From: CAVQFD01 sp963724695 | Lineage (GTDB): Bacteria; Acidobacteriota; Vicinamibacteria; Vicinamibacterales; CAVVIG01 | NCBI GenBank assembly: GCA_963724695.1 | Contig: CAVRVW010000011.1 | Coordinates: 372,001-436,000, forward strand | Reading direction: 5' to 3' | Length of the DNA: 64,000 nucleotides | Shown: positions 28,799 through 37,288 of the stretch, piece by piece | Layout: every line of letters begins with the position of its first letter | Numbering within the stretch: position 1 is the stretch's first letter | Position numbers and translations under genes: made by a program | The notes under the pieces: model-generated | What the model was told of the DNA's origin: nothing | Seen by the model: the letters and a program-made list of their open reading frames with translations, nothing else | The model's database searches: none

Positions 28799-30112
28799 CT
28801 AGTCGTAGTACTCGCGGCCGAGGTGCGTGATGAGGTCTTCGCCCTTGAGGTACCGGAGCGTGTTCTTGAGCTTCATCAGCTGGATGAACAGGTCGTGCTC
28901 CGGGTAGAGGCCTGGCGCGTGGACCGGGCTCTTGAAATAGAACGAGAGCCACTCCTGAATGCCGTGCATCCCGGCGCGCTTCGCCAGATCCAGGAACAGC
29001 GCGACGTCGAGCACGATGGGGGCCGCAAGAATGCTGTCGCGGCAGAGGAAATTGATCTTGAGCTGCATCGGATAACCGAGCCAGCCCACCAGATCGATGT
29101 TGTCCCAGCCCTCTTTGTTGTCGCCCCGCGGCGGATAGTAATTGATGCGCACGACGTGGCAGAGGTCGGCGTACAGATCGGGATAGAGCTGCGGCTGCAG
29201 GATGTAGTCGAGGACGGACTTCTTGCTCTCTTCCTTCGTCTTGAACGACTCAGGGTCGTCCAGGACCTCGCCGTCCCGGTTGCCCAGGATGTTGGTCGAA
29301 TACCAGCCCTCGACGCCGAGCAGCCGTGCCTTGAGGCCCGGCGCGATGATCGTCTTGATGAGGGTCTGGCCGGTCTTGAGATCCTTCCCCGCGAGCGGCG
29401 ATCCGGTCTTGGCCGCGAGCTCCACAAGGGCGGGGATGTCCGCAGAGAGGTTCGGTGCGGCGTTCGCGTAGGGGATGCCCTCGCGAATGGCGGCATACGC
29501 GTAGACCATGCTCGAGGGAATCGACACGTCGTTGTCTTCGAGCCCCCGCTCGAACGCGGCGATGTCCTTGTGCGCGGGTGTTTCGGTCAGATAGATCTCG
29601 GTGCTGCCGCACCAGACCATCACCAGCCGGTCGAGTTTGTTGGCCGCCTTGAACGCCCGGATGTCGGCGATGACCTGCTCGGCGAGATCCTTCTTGTTCC
29701 TGCCCTTCTTGACGTTCGGCCCATCGAGGCGCTTCACGTAGCGCTGATCGAAAACCGCCGGCCAGGGGCGAATCTTCTCGAGCTCGGGGCGCACCTGCTC
29801 GAGCAGAGACGGCTCGAGCACACCGGCCGTCTTCGCGGCGCCGTAGCAATCCTCCTCGAAGATGTCCCACCCGCCAAACACCAGATCGTCCAGGCCCGAG
29901 AGCGGAACGACGTCGCTGATCTTCGGCGAGCGAGCGTCCGTGCGCTTCCCCAGACGCAGCGTGCCCATCTGCGTCAACGACCCGATTGGTTTGGCGATCC
30001 CTTTGCGGATGGCCATGACACCGGCGATGGTCGTGGTGCTGACGGCCCCGAGGCCCACGAGGAGAACACCGAGCTTGCCCTTGGCAGGAGTGATTTCGAC
30101 AGGAGTGGACAC
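28799..30112 (-). CDS. ino1: Myo-inositol-1-phosphate synthase
   Basis: An intact 437-residue NAD-dependent enzyme that turns glucose-6-phosphate into inositol-1-phosphate, the first step to inositol lipids or compatible solutes. Family signatures include the N-terminal Rossmann start VLLVGLGAVSTTTIAGV, the PSSMVYA region, GSPLAGKDLKTGQTL (catalytic Lys region) and LGYPMQLKINFLCRDS. Start is GTG at 30110-30112, 27 bases from the divergent methyltransferase gene. A back-to-back ACTATATCAT block lies between the two starts. Confidence 0.92.
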   Translation of the reverse strand: MSTPVEITPAKGKLGVLLVGLGAVSTTTIAGVMAIRKGIAKPIGSLTQMGTLRLGKRTDARSPKISDVVPLSGLDDLVFGGWDIFEEDCYGAAKTAGVLEPSLLEQVRPELEKIRPWPAVFDQRYVKRLDGPNVKKGRNKKDLAEQVIADIRAFKAANKLDRLVMVWCGSTEIYLTETPAHKDIAAFERGLEDNDVSIPSSMVYAYAAIREGIPYANAAPNLSADIPALVELAAKTGSPLAGKDLKTGQTLIKTIIAPGLKARLLGVEGWYSTNILGNRDGEVLDDPESFKTKEESKKSVLDYILQPQLYPDLYADLCHVVRINYYPPRGDNKEGWDNIDLVGWLGYPMQLKINFLCRDSILAAPIVLDVALFLDLAKRAGMHGIQEWLSFYFKSPVHAPGLYPEHDLFIQLMKLKNTLRYLKGEDLITHLGREYYD

Positions 30113-30139
30113 GGCGAAAAACTATATCATCATTGACTC

Positions 30140-30694
30140 ATGATCCCCCTGCGACGGCGCGACGATCCCTATCTCCTCATCGTGGGCATGACGGGCGTGA
30201 AGCTCGGCGACCGCCTCCTCCAGATCGGTTGTGCGCACGGGGGACGCCTCGGTGCGGTGGCGGCGAAGGTAGGACTGTCCGGGAGAGCGGTGGCCGTCGT
30301 TCCCGACGAACCGTCGGCCGCGCAGGCCAGGAAAGGCGCGTCGCAGGCAGGCGCGCTGGTCGAAGTGGAGGTCGCGCCGATCTCAGCGCTCCCTCTGGAA
30401 ACAGACGCCTTCGACCTGGCCCTGCTCGACGACACGGGTGGGCTGCTCGCCGCCCAGCGGCCCGAAGATCGCGCCGCGCTGAGCAAAGAGCTCTTCCGCG
30501 TGCTTCGACCGGGAGGACGCGTGCTCGTTTTGGGCGCCGTGCCGAGATCGGGCCTCGCTGCATTGCTCGCGCGCGGTCCGGCCGGCCCACGCACCGATCC
30601 GGCGCCGCTTCTCGCCGCCGAAGGCTTCAACACGCCGCGCGTGCTCGCCGAACGCGACGGTCTCATCTTCGTCGAGGCGGTCAAACCTCGCTAG
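30140..30694 (+). CDS. SAM-dependent methyltransferase-like protein
   Basis: A 184-residue class I methyltransferase fold. The SAM-binding loop reads LLQIGCAHGGRLG, the acidic motif II is near VVPDEP, and FDLALLDD plus VLRPGGRVLVLGAV are motifs post-I and III. No substrate can be assigned; it lacks any extra domain. It diverges from ino1 over 27 bases, and its stop touches the tandem-word element at 30695. Confidence 0.75.
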   Translation: MIPLRRRDDPYLLIVGMTGVKLGDRLLQIGCAHGGRLGAVAAKVGLSGRAVAVVPDEPSAAQARKGASQAGALVEVEVAPISALPLETDAFDLALLDDTGGLLAAQRPEDRAALSKELFRVLRPGGRVLVLGAVPRSGLAALLARGPAGPRTDPAPLLAAEGFNTPRVLAERDGLIFVEAVKPR

Positions 30695-30780
30695 GTCTGG
30701 TGGGTCGGGCAGGTCTGGTAAGTCGGGAGAGCAGACCCGCCTGACCCTCCAGACCTACCTGACCTTCCAGACCTACCTGA
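30695..30780. repeat. G-rich/C-rich tandem-word element between convergent genes
   Basis: The left part carries repeats of AGGTCTGGT and AAGTCGGG; the right part carries complementary CCAGACCTACCTGACC words twice. The two arms can form an imperfect hairpin. The element begins immediately after the methyltransferase stop and contains the SDR stop codon (30773-30775). Confidence 0.7.
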
Positions 30781-31540
30781 GACACGTCAGGTGTCGCCCG
30801 CCGTCGATCGGGATCGTTTCGCCCGTCATGTGGCCGGCCTTCGCCGAAGCCAGAAACAGGATCAGGTCCGCGACTTCCACGGCCTCACCCGCGCGCCCGA
30901 GCGGATGCGTCTGTTTCGAGCGCTCCAGGAATGCCGCGTACTGTTCGTCGTTCATCCCCGATCGCCGGTGCAGGTTCGTCACCGTCACGCCGGGGTTCAC
31001 GGCGTTGACGCGCACGCCGTGCGGCGCAAGCTCGAGGGCCGCGCACCGGGTGAGATGATCGAGGCCTGCCTTGCTCACGTTGTAGGCCAGCACCCCCGGA
31101 AACGACCGAAGGCCGTTGACGCTCGACACGTTGACGATGCACCCTTTGCGCGCCACCAGATGCGGCGTCGCCGCCCGCATCAGCCGGAATGGGGCGCGCA
31201 GGTTGACGGCCATCATTCGATCCCACGCCTCATCGTCGGTCGTTTCAACCGTCCCCGTCGCGATGATCCCGGCGGCGTTGACGACGACATCGATTCCGCC
31301 GAAGGCGTCGACCGCAGCACGGACGATGCGATCGGGCGCGTCCGGGGCGGTCAGATCGACCTCACACGACACCGCGTGCCCGCCGGCAGCGATGACGGCC
31401 GCGGCGGCGCTGGTCAGGGCGGAGCGGTCGCGGGCCACAAGGACGACGTTGGCCTTCTCGCGGCCGAACCCTTCCGCCGCGGCTCGGCCGATCCCGCTCG
31501 TCGCCCCCGTGACCACGATGCTCTTTTGTGCGAATGACAT
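30773..31540 (-). CDS. Short-chain dehydrogenase/reductase
   Basis: An intact 255-residue classical SDR. It has the cofactor motif TGATSGIGRA, the structural NAAG (VNAAGI), catalytic Ser in VNVSSVNG, and YNVSK with catalytic Tyr and Lys. The acidic/neutral residue after the glycine motif (VARDR) favours NADP(H) or NAD(H) equally; the substrate is unknown. The ATG at 31538-31540 was chosen because the upstream extension is not SDR-like. A TACACT hexamer lies just upstream on the minus strand. The last codons run into a tandem-word element. Confidence 0.88.
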   Translation of the reverse strand: MSFAQKSIVVTGATSGIGRAAAEGFGREKANVVLVARDRSALTSAAAAVIAAGGHAVSCEVDLTAPDAPDRIVRAAVDAFGGIDVVVNAAGIIATGTVETTDDEAWDRMMAVNLRAPFRLMRAATPHLVARKGCIVNVSSVNGLRSFPGVLAYNVSKAGLDHLTRCAALELAPHGVRVNAVNPGVTVTNLHRRSGMNDEQYAAFLERSKQTHPLGRAGEAVEVADLILFLASAKAGHMTGETIPIDGGRHLTCLR

Positions 31541-31691
31541 GGCCGTAGTGTAAGCGCGCCGGAGCTCTGCGGCGGGTCCTCGATCCAGCACACTGTCTCA
31601 CGCGGAGCACACCCCGCGACGACGAATCCGGGCAAACGCCGGGGAACGGGGCCCGCCGACCGGCAAGGCTTTTGCCTCATGAGCCTCCGTC

Positions 31692-32744
31692 GTGACCGAG
31701 TTCTACTCCCCAGCTGAGATCGCCAGGGCTGCCGGCATTCCGGTCGCCGAGGTCGTCGCTGCCCTTGGGCAGCCCGACGCCCTTGTCGCCCACGAGGACG
31801 CCGTGCAGCTCGGGCGGAGGCTCAAAGGAGGCTGGACAGCCCTTGTTCCCGAGCCCACTGCTGTTCCCGAGCCCGGTGCGGAGGAGGTTCGTTCGCTCTT
31901 TGCCGTCTACGACCAGCGCGCCGAGGGCCCCGCTCGAGGGGTGCCGCTGGCGGTGTCCAGCTCCCTTCACGCAGCCGTCGTCGGGGTCGTGCTCTTCGTC
32001 ACGACGCTGGGTCTGACGCCTGCGGCGCGAGCGCTCGACCCCGGCCCGCGTTCCGACACACGGCTCGTGTTCATCGCGATGCCGGGCCCTGGCGGCGGCG
32101 GGGGAGGCGGGGGGCGAAAGGAACGAACGCCGGCACCGAAGGCGATGCGCGAGGGACGAAGGGCGGTCAGCAGTCCACTGCCGGAGCGCGTGACGCCGCC
32201 ATCGGATCCGCCACCAGAGATCGTCAAGCCCGAGCCGCCCCTCAACGCCGAACCGCTGCCGACCGTGGTTGCTCCTCTCATCACCGCGCCGGCCGACCAG
32301 CGCGATCGGGCTGGCGTGCTGCAGGACGCCCGGGGCGAAAGCGAGAGCCGCGGCCCAGGCACGGGCGGCGGCGCGGGTTCCGGGTCGGGCACGGGTCTCG
32401 GTGCGGGGGACGGCGCCGGGGTGGGGCCCGGATCGGGCGGGGGCACCGGCGGCGGACCGTACCGGCCGGGATCGGGGGTCCAGCCGCCTCGTCTGCTGCG
32501 CGAAGTCCGCGCCGACTACACCGACGCGGCCCGGCGCAGCGGGATCACCGGCGATGTCGTCCTCGAGATCGTCGTCCGCTACGACGGTTCGGTCGGGGAC
32601 GTCCGGGTCGTGCGCCGGCTTGGGGGGGGCCTGGACGAACGCGCCGTTCAGGCGGTCCGCCAGTGGCGTTTCGCACCAGCCACGCGGCAGGGGGCCCCCG
32701 TCGACGTGGTCGTTGAAGTCGCAGTGGAGTTCCGACTCCGGTAG
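31692..32744 (+). CDS. TonB-family protein with cytosolic MerR/HTH-like N-terminus
   Basis: 350 residues, start GTG. Residues 5-45 (SPAEIARAAGIPVAEVVAAL, then EDAVQLGRRL) look like a MerR-type helix-turn-helix. A single membrane helix spans about 85-107. A long Gly/Pro/Ser periplasmic linker follows (GPGSGGGTGGGPYRPGSG), then a TonB C-terminal domain (residues about 260-350; ADYTDAARRSGITGDVVLEIVV, WRFAPATRQG). Such TonB-like proteins energise outer-membrane transporters; none is adjacent, but the gene leads a co-directional set with VWFA and ZIP genes. The HTH part could also be a protein-interaction domain. Confidence 0.7.
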   Translation: MTEFYSPAEIARAAGIPVAEVVAALGQPDALVAHEDAVQLGRRLKGGWTALVPEPTAVPEPGAEEVRSLFAVYDQRAEGPARGVPLAVSSSLHAAVVGVVLFVTTLGLTPAARALDPGPRSDTRLVFIAMPGPGGGGGGGGRKERTPAPKAMREGRRAVSSPLPERVTPPSDPPPEIVKPEPPLNAEPLPTVVAPLITAPADQRDRAGVLQDARGESESRGPGTGGGAGSGSGTGLGAGDGAGVGPGSGGGTGGGPYRPGSGVQPPRLLREVRADYTDAARRSGITGDVVLEIVVRYDGSVGDVRVVRRLGGGLDERAVQAVRQWRFAPATRQGAPVDVVVEVAVEFRLR

Positions 32745-32751
32745 GTGTTAT

Positions 32752-33426
32752 ATGAGCACTGCACTCATGGTCGTCACTGCCCTTTCGCTGGCCGTCGCGG
32801 CGTTTGCGAGCACGATCGCCTGGCGCGTCGTGCGCGACGAACGCCGACGGTCCGAAGCCAGGGTGCGCAGGCTGGCGGTCGAGATTGGCGGCGACACCGC
32901 CGAGCCCGCCGAATCGGCGTCCGCACTTGCGGGGGCGTTTCCTCTCGGTACAGCCGCCGGCGTCGGCGCGGTGATTCTGGCGGCCATCGTCGCGGCCGTG
33001 AGCGCATTCGCGCCTGACTCGGCCCTACCGGTCGAAACGGCGGCGCAGTCCGCCGAGGCTCCTGCGCAGAAGGGGTCGCCTTCGGTCGACCTGCCTCTGG
33101 AGCTGGTGGCGCTTGGCCACGACCTCAGCCGCACGGCGTTCACTGTGCGCGGAATCGTTCGCAACCCGGCAGAAGGAGCCTCCCGCGGGACCGTCACCGC
33201 GTTCGTGCAGCTCTACGACGACCTCGGCGGCCTGGTCACCAGCGGCAGCGCTCCCGTGGCATCGGTGGCCCTGCTTCCCGGGGAGGAACGCACGTTTGTC
33301 GTGGTGGTGTCCGACGCGGCCCGTGTCGAGCGGTACCGCGTCAGCTTCCGCACGGGGGATAATGTCATCCCGCACGTGGATCGCCGGGCGGGCGCGACAC
33401 ACAGCGCGGGGGATTCACCGACATGA
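32752..33426 (+). CDS. Membrane-anchored hypothetical protein
   Basis: 224 residues with two hydrophobic segments (about 3-22 and 60-85) and a C-terminal extracytoplasmic beta-sandwich-like domain (SVDLPLELVALGHDLSRTAF, VRGIVRNPAEGASRGTVTAFVQLYDD) reminiscent of transglutaminase-like or CARDB-type stalks. No catalytic residue is seen. SD-like GGTAGGTGTTAT precedes the ATG. It overlaps the start of the VWFA gene by 4 bases (ATGA), so the two are co-translated. Confidence 0.65.
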   Translation: MSTALMVVTALSLAVAAFASTIAWRVVRDERRRSEARVRRLAVEIGGDTAEPAESASALAGAFPLGTAAGVGAVILAAIVAAVSAFAPDSALPVETAAQSAEAPAQKGSPSVDLPLELVALGHDLSRTAFTVRGIVRNPAEGASRGTVTAFVQLYDDLGGLVTSGSAPVASVALLPGEERTFVVVVSDAARVERYRVSFRTGDNVIPHVDRRAGATHSAGDSPT

Positions 33427-34487
33427 CACACGCCTCACGCTGGGCCGGCGCCGCGACGGCTGTCGTCGCGATGGCGGTCTCAATCGCCGCACAGCAGCCG
33501 GTCTCACCCACCAGCCAGGACGACCCGGCCTTCCGCTTCCGCAGCGGTGTCGACCTGATCAATGTGACGGCGACCGTGGTCGACTCGAACGGACGGTTCG
33601 TCCCCGATCTCCGGCAGGAAGACTTCATCGTGTACGAGGACGACCAGGTGCAGACGATCACCCACTTCAGCGCCGAGCGGGTGCCGGTCAGCCTCGGATT
33701 GGTCGTCGACACAAGCGGCAGCATGGCCGGGGAGAGAATCCGCTCGGCACGGGAAGCGCTCGGACGGTTCATGTTCGAGCTGCTCGACAGCCAGGACGAG
33801 ATCTTCCTGTTGCGCTTCAGCGACACGCCCGTGCTGATGCAGGGGTGGACGACGGACCGCCAGGTCCTGCAGCGCGCCGTCTCGCGGATCGGCGCCAACG
33901 GCGGCACGGCGCTGTACGATGCCGTTGCCGAGGCGGTCCCTCTCTCGCGCCAGGGCCGGAACTCCAAGAAGGCCATCGTCGTCATCTCGGACGGCAACGA
34001 CACGTCGAGCGCGACATCGCTCAAAGAAGTACGGCAGCTCATTCGCGAGAGCGAGGCGCTCGTGTATGCCATTGGCATCGACGCGGATCCGGCGATCCGC
34101 CGCGCACCCATTCCGCCCCGCATCCCCATGCCGATGCCGCCGAGACGTCCACCCGGGTTCCCTCCTCCTCCGGGAGGTGGCATCAGGTGGCCTCAACTCA
34201 ACGGGCAGTTCGGCGGGTTCGGTGGTGGCGGCCAGCGGAATGACGATCGTGTGAACGTCGCGGCCCTGCGCGAGATGACCGACGACAGCGGCGGGCGGAC
34301 GGAGCTGATTCACGACCCGCGGGACCTCGATCCCGCCACGACGAGCATCGCTGGAGAACTGAGCCGCCAGTACTACCTGGGGTATCCCGCCGCGAGCAAG
34401 AAGGACGGCCGCTGGCACACGATTCGGGTGGAGTTGCGCAAGGGCGCCTACCTTGTGCGCGCGCGACGAGGATATCTTGCGATCTAG
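33423..34487 (+). CDS. VWFA-related acidobacterial protein
   Basis: 354 residues with signal peptide. Residues 85-260 are a von Willebrand factor A domain with the MIDAS motif DTSGS (96-100), followed by SNGGT-type residues and ISDGND. This is the VWFA-related acidobacterial family, a lineage-typical group of secreted proteins with unknown partner. A Pro/Gly-rich insertion lies around residues 225-265 (IPMPMPPRRPPGF). The family is a useful lineage marker. It overlaps the upstream membrane gene and is followed by a ZIP transporter after 9 bases. Confidence 0.85.
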   Translation: MTHASRWAGAATAVVAMAVSIAAQQPVSPTSQDDPAFRFRSGVDLINVTATVVDSNGRFVPDLRQEDFIVYEDDQVQTITHFSAERVPVSLGLVVDTSGSMAGERIRSAREALGRFMFELLDSQDEIFLLRFSDTPVLMQGWTTDRQVLQRAVSRIGANGGTALYDAVAEAVPLSRQGRNSKKAIVVISDGNDTSSATSLKEVRQLIRESEALVYAIGIDADPAIRRAPIPPRIPMPMPPRRPPGFPPPPGGGIRWPQLNGQFGGFGGGGQRNDDRVNVAALREMTDDSGGRTELIHDPRDLDPATTSIAGELSRQYYLGYPAASKKDGRWHTIRVELRKGAYLVRARRGYLAI

Positions 34488-34496
34488 AATGACGCG

Positions 34497-35240
34497 GTGT
34501 CTCTTCTCGCGATCGCTCTGGGGCTGAGTCTCCTCGGAAGCCTCGGCGGCCTGCTCGTCGCCTCGTCCCTCCTGCTCTTCACCGACAGCGTCCGGACACG
34601 GCTCATCCCGTGGCTCGTCAGCTACGCAGTGGGCGCGCTTCTCGCCGTGGCGCTCCTCGCGCTGCTGCCGGAGGCGCTCGAGACACTGCCGGCCTCTGGC
34701 GTCTTTGCGACGCTGCTCGTCGGCATCCTCCTCTTCTTCCTGCTCGAGAAGCTGGTCCTGCTGCGCCACTGCCACACGGACGAGTGCCACGTGCACGCCG
34801 CGGCCGTCCCGCTGGTGCTGCTCGGCGACGCCTTTCACAATTTCATCGACGGCGCGACGGTCACGGCGGCGGTGCTGACGTCGGTTCCCCTCGGGATCAG
34901 CACGGCGATCGCTGTCGCGGCTCATGAAATTCCGCAGGAGGTTGGCGACGTCGCCATCCTGCTGGCCGCCGGTTACACCCGAAGACGCGCCCTGTTGCTC
35001 AACGTCCTGTCCGGCGCATCCGGCATTGCGGGCGCACTCGTCTCCTACGCGACCGTGGGGCTCGTCCCGGAAGTCCGGCCTTATATCCTGGCGCTCTCGT
35101 CTGCGAGCCTCCTCTATATCGCCATGTCGGATCTCATTCCCGACCTTCACCGGGGCCCCATGGATCGCGGAGTCCGCCAGGTCATCCTCATCGCCGCCGG
35201 CATCGTCACCGTCGTCCTCTTCGAGCGTCTAATCGGATAG
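34497..35240 (+). CDS. ZIP-family divalent metal transporter
   Basis: An intact 247-residue membrane protein with about 8 helices. It has the ZIP signature in helix IV, GDAFHNFIDGATV, and helix V, HEIPQEVGDVAI, both lining the metal path. The cytosolic His/Cys segment RHCHTDECHVH can bind metal. It should import Zn(II), Fe(II) or Mn(II). The start is GTG at 34497. The downstream 60-base gap holds a hairpin (CTGGAA at 35266, TTCCAG at 35278) that could be a weak terminator. Confidence 0.88.
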   Translation: MSLLAIALGLSLLGSLGGLLVASSLLLFTDSVRTRLIPWLVSYAVGALLAVALLALLPEALETLPASGVFATLLVGILLFFLLEKLVLLRHCHTDECHVHAAAVPLVLLGDAFHNFIDGATVTAAVLTSVPLGISTAIAVAAHEIPQEVGDVAILLAAGYTRRRALLLNVLSGASGIAGALVSYATVGLVPEVRPYILALSSASLLYIAMSDLIPDLHRGPMDRGVRQVILIAAGIVTVVLFERLIG

Positions 35241-35300
35241 CCGTTGGTACCTGGTTTGCTCGTTCCTGGAAGGACGGTTCCAGCGCCAGGAAGGTGCCCC

Positions 35301-35879
35301 ATGTTCAGGACATTCGCTCAGCTCACCACAGCCGTGGCCCTCGCCATGCTCACCGCCGCGCCCGCTGCCGCGCAGAAGCCTGCCGGACGGGACATGCGCA
35401 TCGCCTACGAGACACTCTCGAGCGTGAACGGCTATTCGTACTTCACGGTGTTCGACGATGTGTCGGTGCATGTCGCGGACGGCGTGGTCACGCTCACCGG
35501 CAAGGTCACAATGCCCCACAAGCGCGACGACATCGGGAAACGCGTCGCCCGCCTCGACGGCGTCACGCGCGTGGCCAACGAGATCACCGTGCTGCCCCTC
35601 TCCCGGTTCGACGACGAGCTCAGGCAGCAGATTGCACGTTCGATCTACGGACACGCGAACTTCTTCAACTACGCCGCGATGACGAACCCGCCGATTCACA
35701 TCATCGTCGAGCACGGCGCCGTGACGCTGACGGGCGTCGTGGCAAGCGAGACGGACCGATCGCTCGCGCGCATGCTGGCCCTGCAGTTTCCTGCCCGGAC
35801 CGTGAACATGCAGCTCAAGACCGACGCCGAGGTGCGCGCGGCGGAGCTCGGCGACGTGCGGCATGACGACACCGACTGA
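35301..35879 (+). CDS. Secreted double-BON-domain protein
   Basis: 192 residues with signal peptide (FAQLTTAVALAMLTAAPAAA). Two BON domains are evident: residues about 55-105 (FDDVSVHVADGVVTLTGKV, IGKRVARLDGVTRVANEI) and 115-170 (IHIIVEHGAVTLTGVVAS). BON domains bind membranes or phospholipids and occur in osmotically induced and OM-integrity proteins. The ATG at 35301 has the SD AGGAAGG; an upstream in-frame start lacks it. Its 3' end overlaps the hydrolase gene by 17 bases. Confidence 0.8.
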   Translation: MFRTFAQLTTAVALAMLTAAPAAAQKPAGRDMRIAYETLSSVNGYSYFTVFDDVSVHVADGVVTLTGKVTMPHKRDDIGKRVARLDGVTRVANEITVLPLSRFDDELRQQIARSIYGHANFFNYAAMTNPPIHIIVEHGAVTLTGVVASETDRSLARMLALQFPARTVNMQLKTDAEVRAAELGDVRHDDTD

Positions 35880-36573
35880 GCGCGCGATCGAGGTGGGCGG
35901 CGCTTCGGTGACCGCCCTGACGTACAGCACCGCCGGCCCTCCCGAGGCCACGCTCGTGCTCGGGCACGGCGCCGGCGCCGATCAGCGCAGCGCCTTCATG
36001 ACGCTGTGCGGGCACGGCCTCTCGGCGCTGGGCATCGAGACAGTCACGTTCAATTTCCTGTACACGGAGCAAGGACGACGGCTTCCGGATCGGCGGCCGG
36101 CGCTCGAAGCGTGTTACCGCGCCGTCGTGGAGGCGGTGCATCGAGGCGTTGCGGACCGAACGCCCGTGTTCATCGGCGGCAAGTCGATGGGAGGGCGGAT
36201 CGCCACGCACATCGCCGCGGCGGATCCGGGCCTGCCGGTTCGCGGGCTGGTGCTGCTCGGCTACCCGCTGCACCCGCCAGGGCGGCCATCCGAGCGGCGC
36301 GACGCCCACTTGCCGGCCGTGGGTCGGCGCGTGCTGTTCGTGCAGGGCAGCCGCGACAGCTTCGGCACGCCAGCGGAACTGGAGACGGCGCTGCGCTCGA
36401 TGTCGCCGACGCCAGCCCTTCACGTCGTGGCAGGCGGCGACCACTCGTTCAAGGTCACACGCACGGCGCGCGAGACCGAAGGCGCCCCACCGGCGACCCA
36501 GGCCGAGGTGCACGACGAGATCCTGCGGACGATCGTGTCGTGGATTCGTGACGTTACCCGCGAAGACGGGTAA
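35863..36573 (+). CDS. Alpha/beta hydrolase (KANL3/Tex30-like)
   Basis: 236 residues, no signal peptide. It has the nucleophile elbow GGKSMGG (Ser nucleophile), early HGAGADQRS oxyanion segment and the late acid/His region around GSRDSFG and GDHSFKV. This is the KANL3/Tex30-type dienelactone-hydrolase-like clade; substrate unknown. It overlaps the BON gene at its start and overlaps the convergent hydrolase gene (36554) by 20 bases at its end. Confidence 0.8.
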   Translation: MTTPTERAIEVGGASVTALTYSTAGPPEATLVLGHGAGADQRSAFMTLCGHGLSALGIETVTFNFLYTEQGRRLPDRRPALEACYRAVVEAVHRGVADRTPVFIGGKSMGGRIATHIAAADPGLPVRGLVLLGYPLHPPGRPSERRDAHLPAVGRRVLFVQGSRDSFGTPAELETALRSMSPTPALHVVAGGDHSFKVTRTARETEGAPPATQAEVHDEILRTIVSWIRDVTREDG

Positions 36574-37210
36574 GGAATCCGCCTGCGCGCTGGCCGAACA
36601 GGTCGTTCCATTCGTGTCCGGCGTCGAAGGTGAACACTTCGGTCTCCACGCCGGCCTCGACGAGCCTGGCGCGGTCGGTGTCCCACTGCGCCGCTGAATA
36701 CAGATGGTCTGACGCCCCCCGCCCGACAAGGGCCGATGGAATCCGTTTCAGCGCAGTACGATCGAGCTCTGGCGGGACGTCGCCGCCGAGCGCGATGACG
36801 CCCAGCACTGGGGCCGTCGACACGCACGCGGCGCGAAATGCCATCGCAACACCCTGAGAAAAACCTGCGAAGACGACCGCCGATGCCGCACCCGAGCCTC
36901 GCTCGATCTCGGCGACCACGGCGGCGACGTACTCGCGGTTGTCGGCCATCGCGAGCTCCCGATCCTGGCGCGTCATCCACCCGGCCACCACGTCCTGGCT
37001 GCCTCGCCCGTGATAGAAACGATTCAGGCCCTGTATCGACACGAGCCTCCACGAACCCGCTCCGGGAATCGTCCGCAGACGCTGCATCTGCGCCTCAGCG
37101 CCTTCCCGGTACCCGTGGAACCCGATGAGCAGCGGCGCGGGGCCCGGCGACGACGTCGATTCGAAGAGGTAGCGGCCGTGGGCGGACACACGAATCTGAT
37201 GGATCGACAT
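36554..37210 (-). CDS. Alpha/beta hydrolase (carboxylesterase/phospholipase-like)
   Basis: 218 residues, cytosolic. The nucleophile elbow is GFSQGV, and the pocket includes LLIGFHGYREGAE, ALGGDVPPE, VGRGASDHLY and the catalytic His in AGHEWND, all as in the phospholipase/carboxylesterase (Est/YpfH-like) family. Convergent and overlapping with another hydrolase at their 3' ends. Its start is at 37208-37210, next to a tandem-word element. Confidence 0.82.
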   Translation of the reverse strand: MSIHQIRVSAHGRYLFESTSSPGPAPLLIGFHGYREGAEAQMQRLRTIPGAGSWRLVSIQGLNRFYHGRGSQDVVAGWMTRQDRELAMADNREYVAAVVAEIERGSGAASAVVFAGFSQGVAMAFRAACVSTAPVLGVIALGGDVPPELDRTALKRIPSALVGRGASDHLYSAAQWDTDRARLVEAGVETEVFTFDAGHEWNDLFGQRAGGFLTRLRG

Positions 37211-37220
37211 CTGAAGCGGT

Positions 37221-37288
37221 TCAAGGTGCTGGGTTCAGGGTTCCAGGTGCTGTTCCGGGTGCTGGGTTCAGGGTTCTGGGTTCGCCGA
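37221..37288. repeat. Tandem-word element invading ferredoxin gene 3' end
   Basis: Contains the exact 19-base direct repeat GGTGCTGGGTTCAGGGTTC at 37225-37243 and 37258-37276, plus degenerate GGTTC / CCAGG words. The ferredoxin gene reads through it: its last about 16 codons and stop lie inside. Confidence 0.75.

Noticed and set aside
31558..31600. A third copy of the REP-like palindrome (GGCGGGTCC)
   Set aside because: Only the 9-base arm is present; the complementary arm is missing, so it is likely chance in GC-rich DNA.
37211..37288. CRISPR array
   Set aside because: Only two copies of a 19-base unit with a 14-base, non-unique intervening piece built of the same words; no cas genes.
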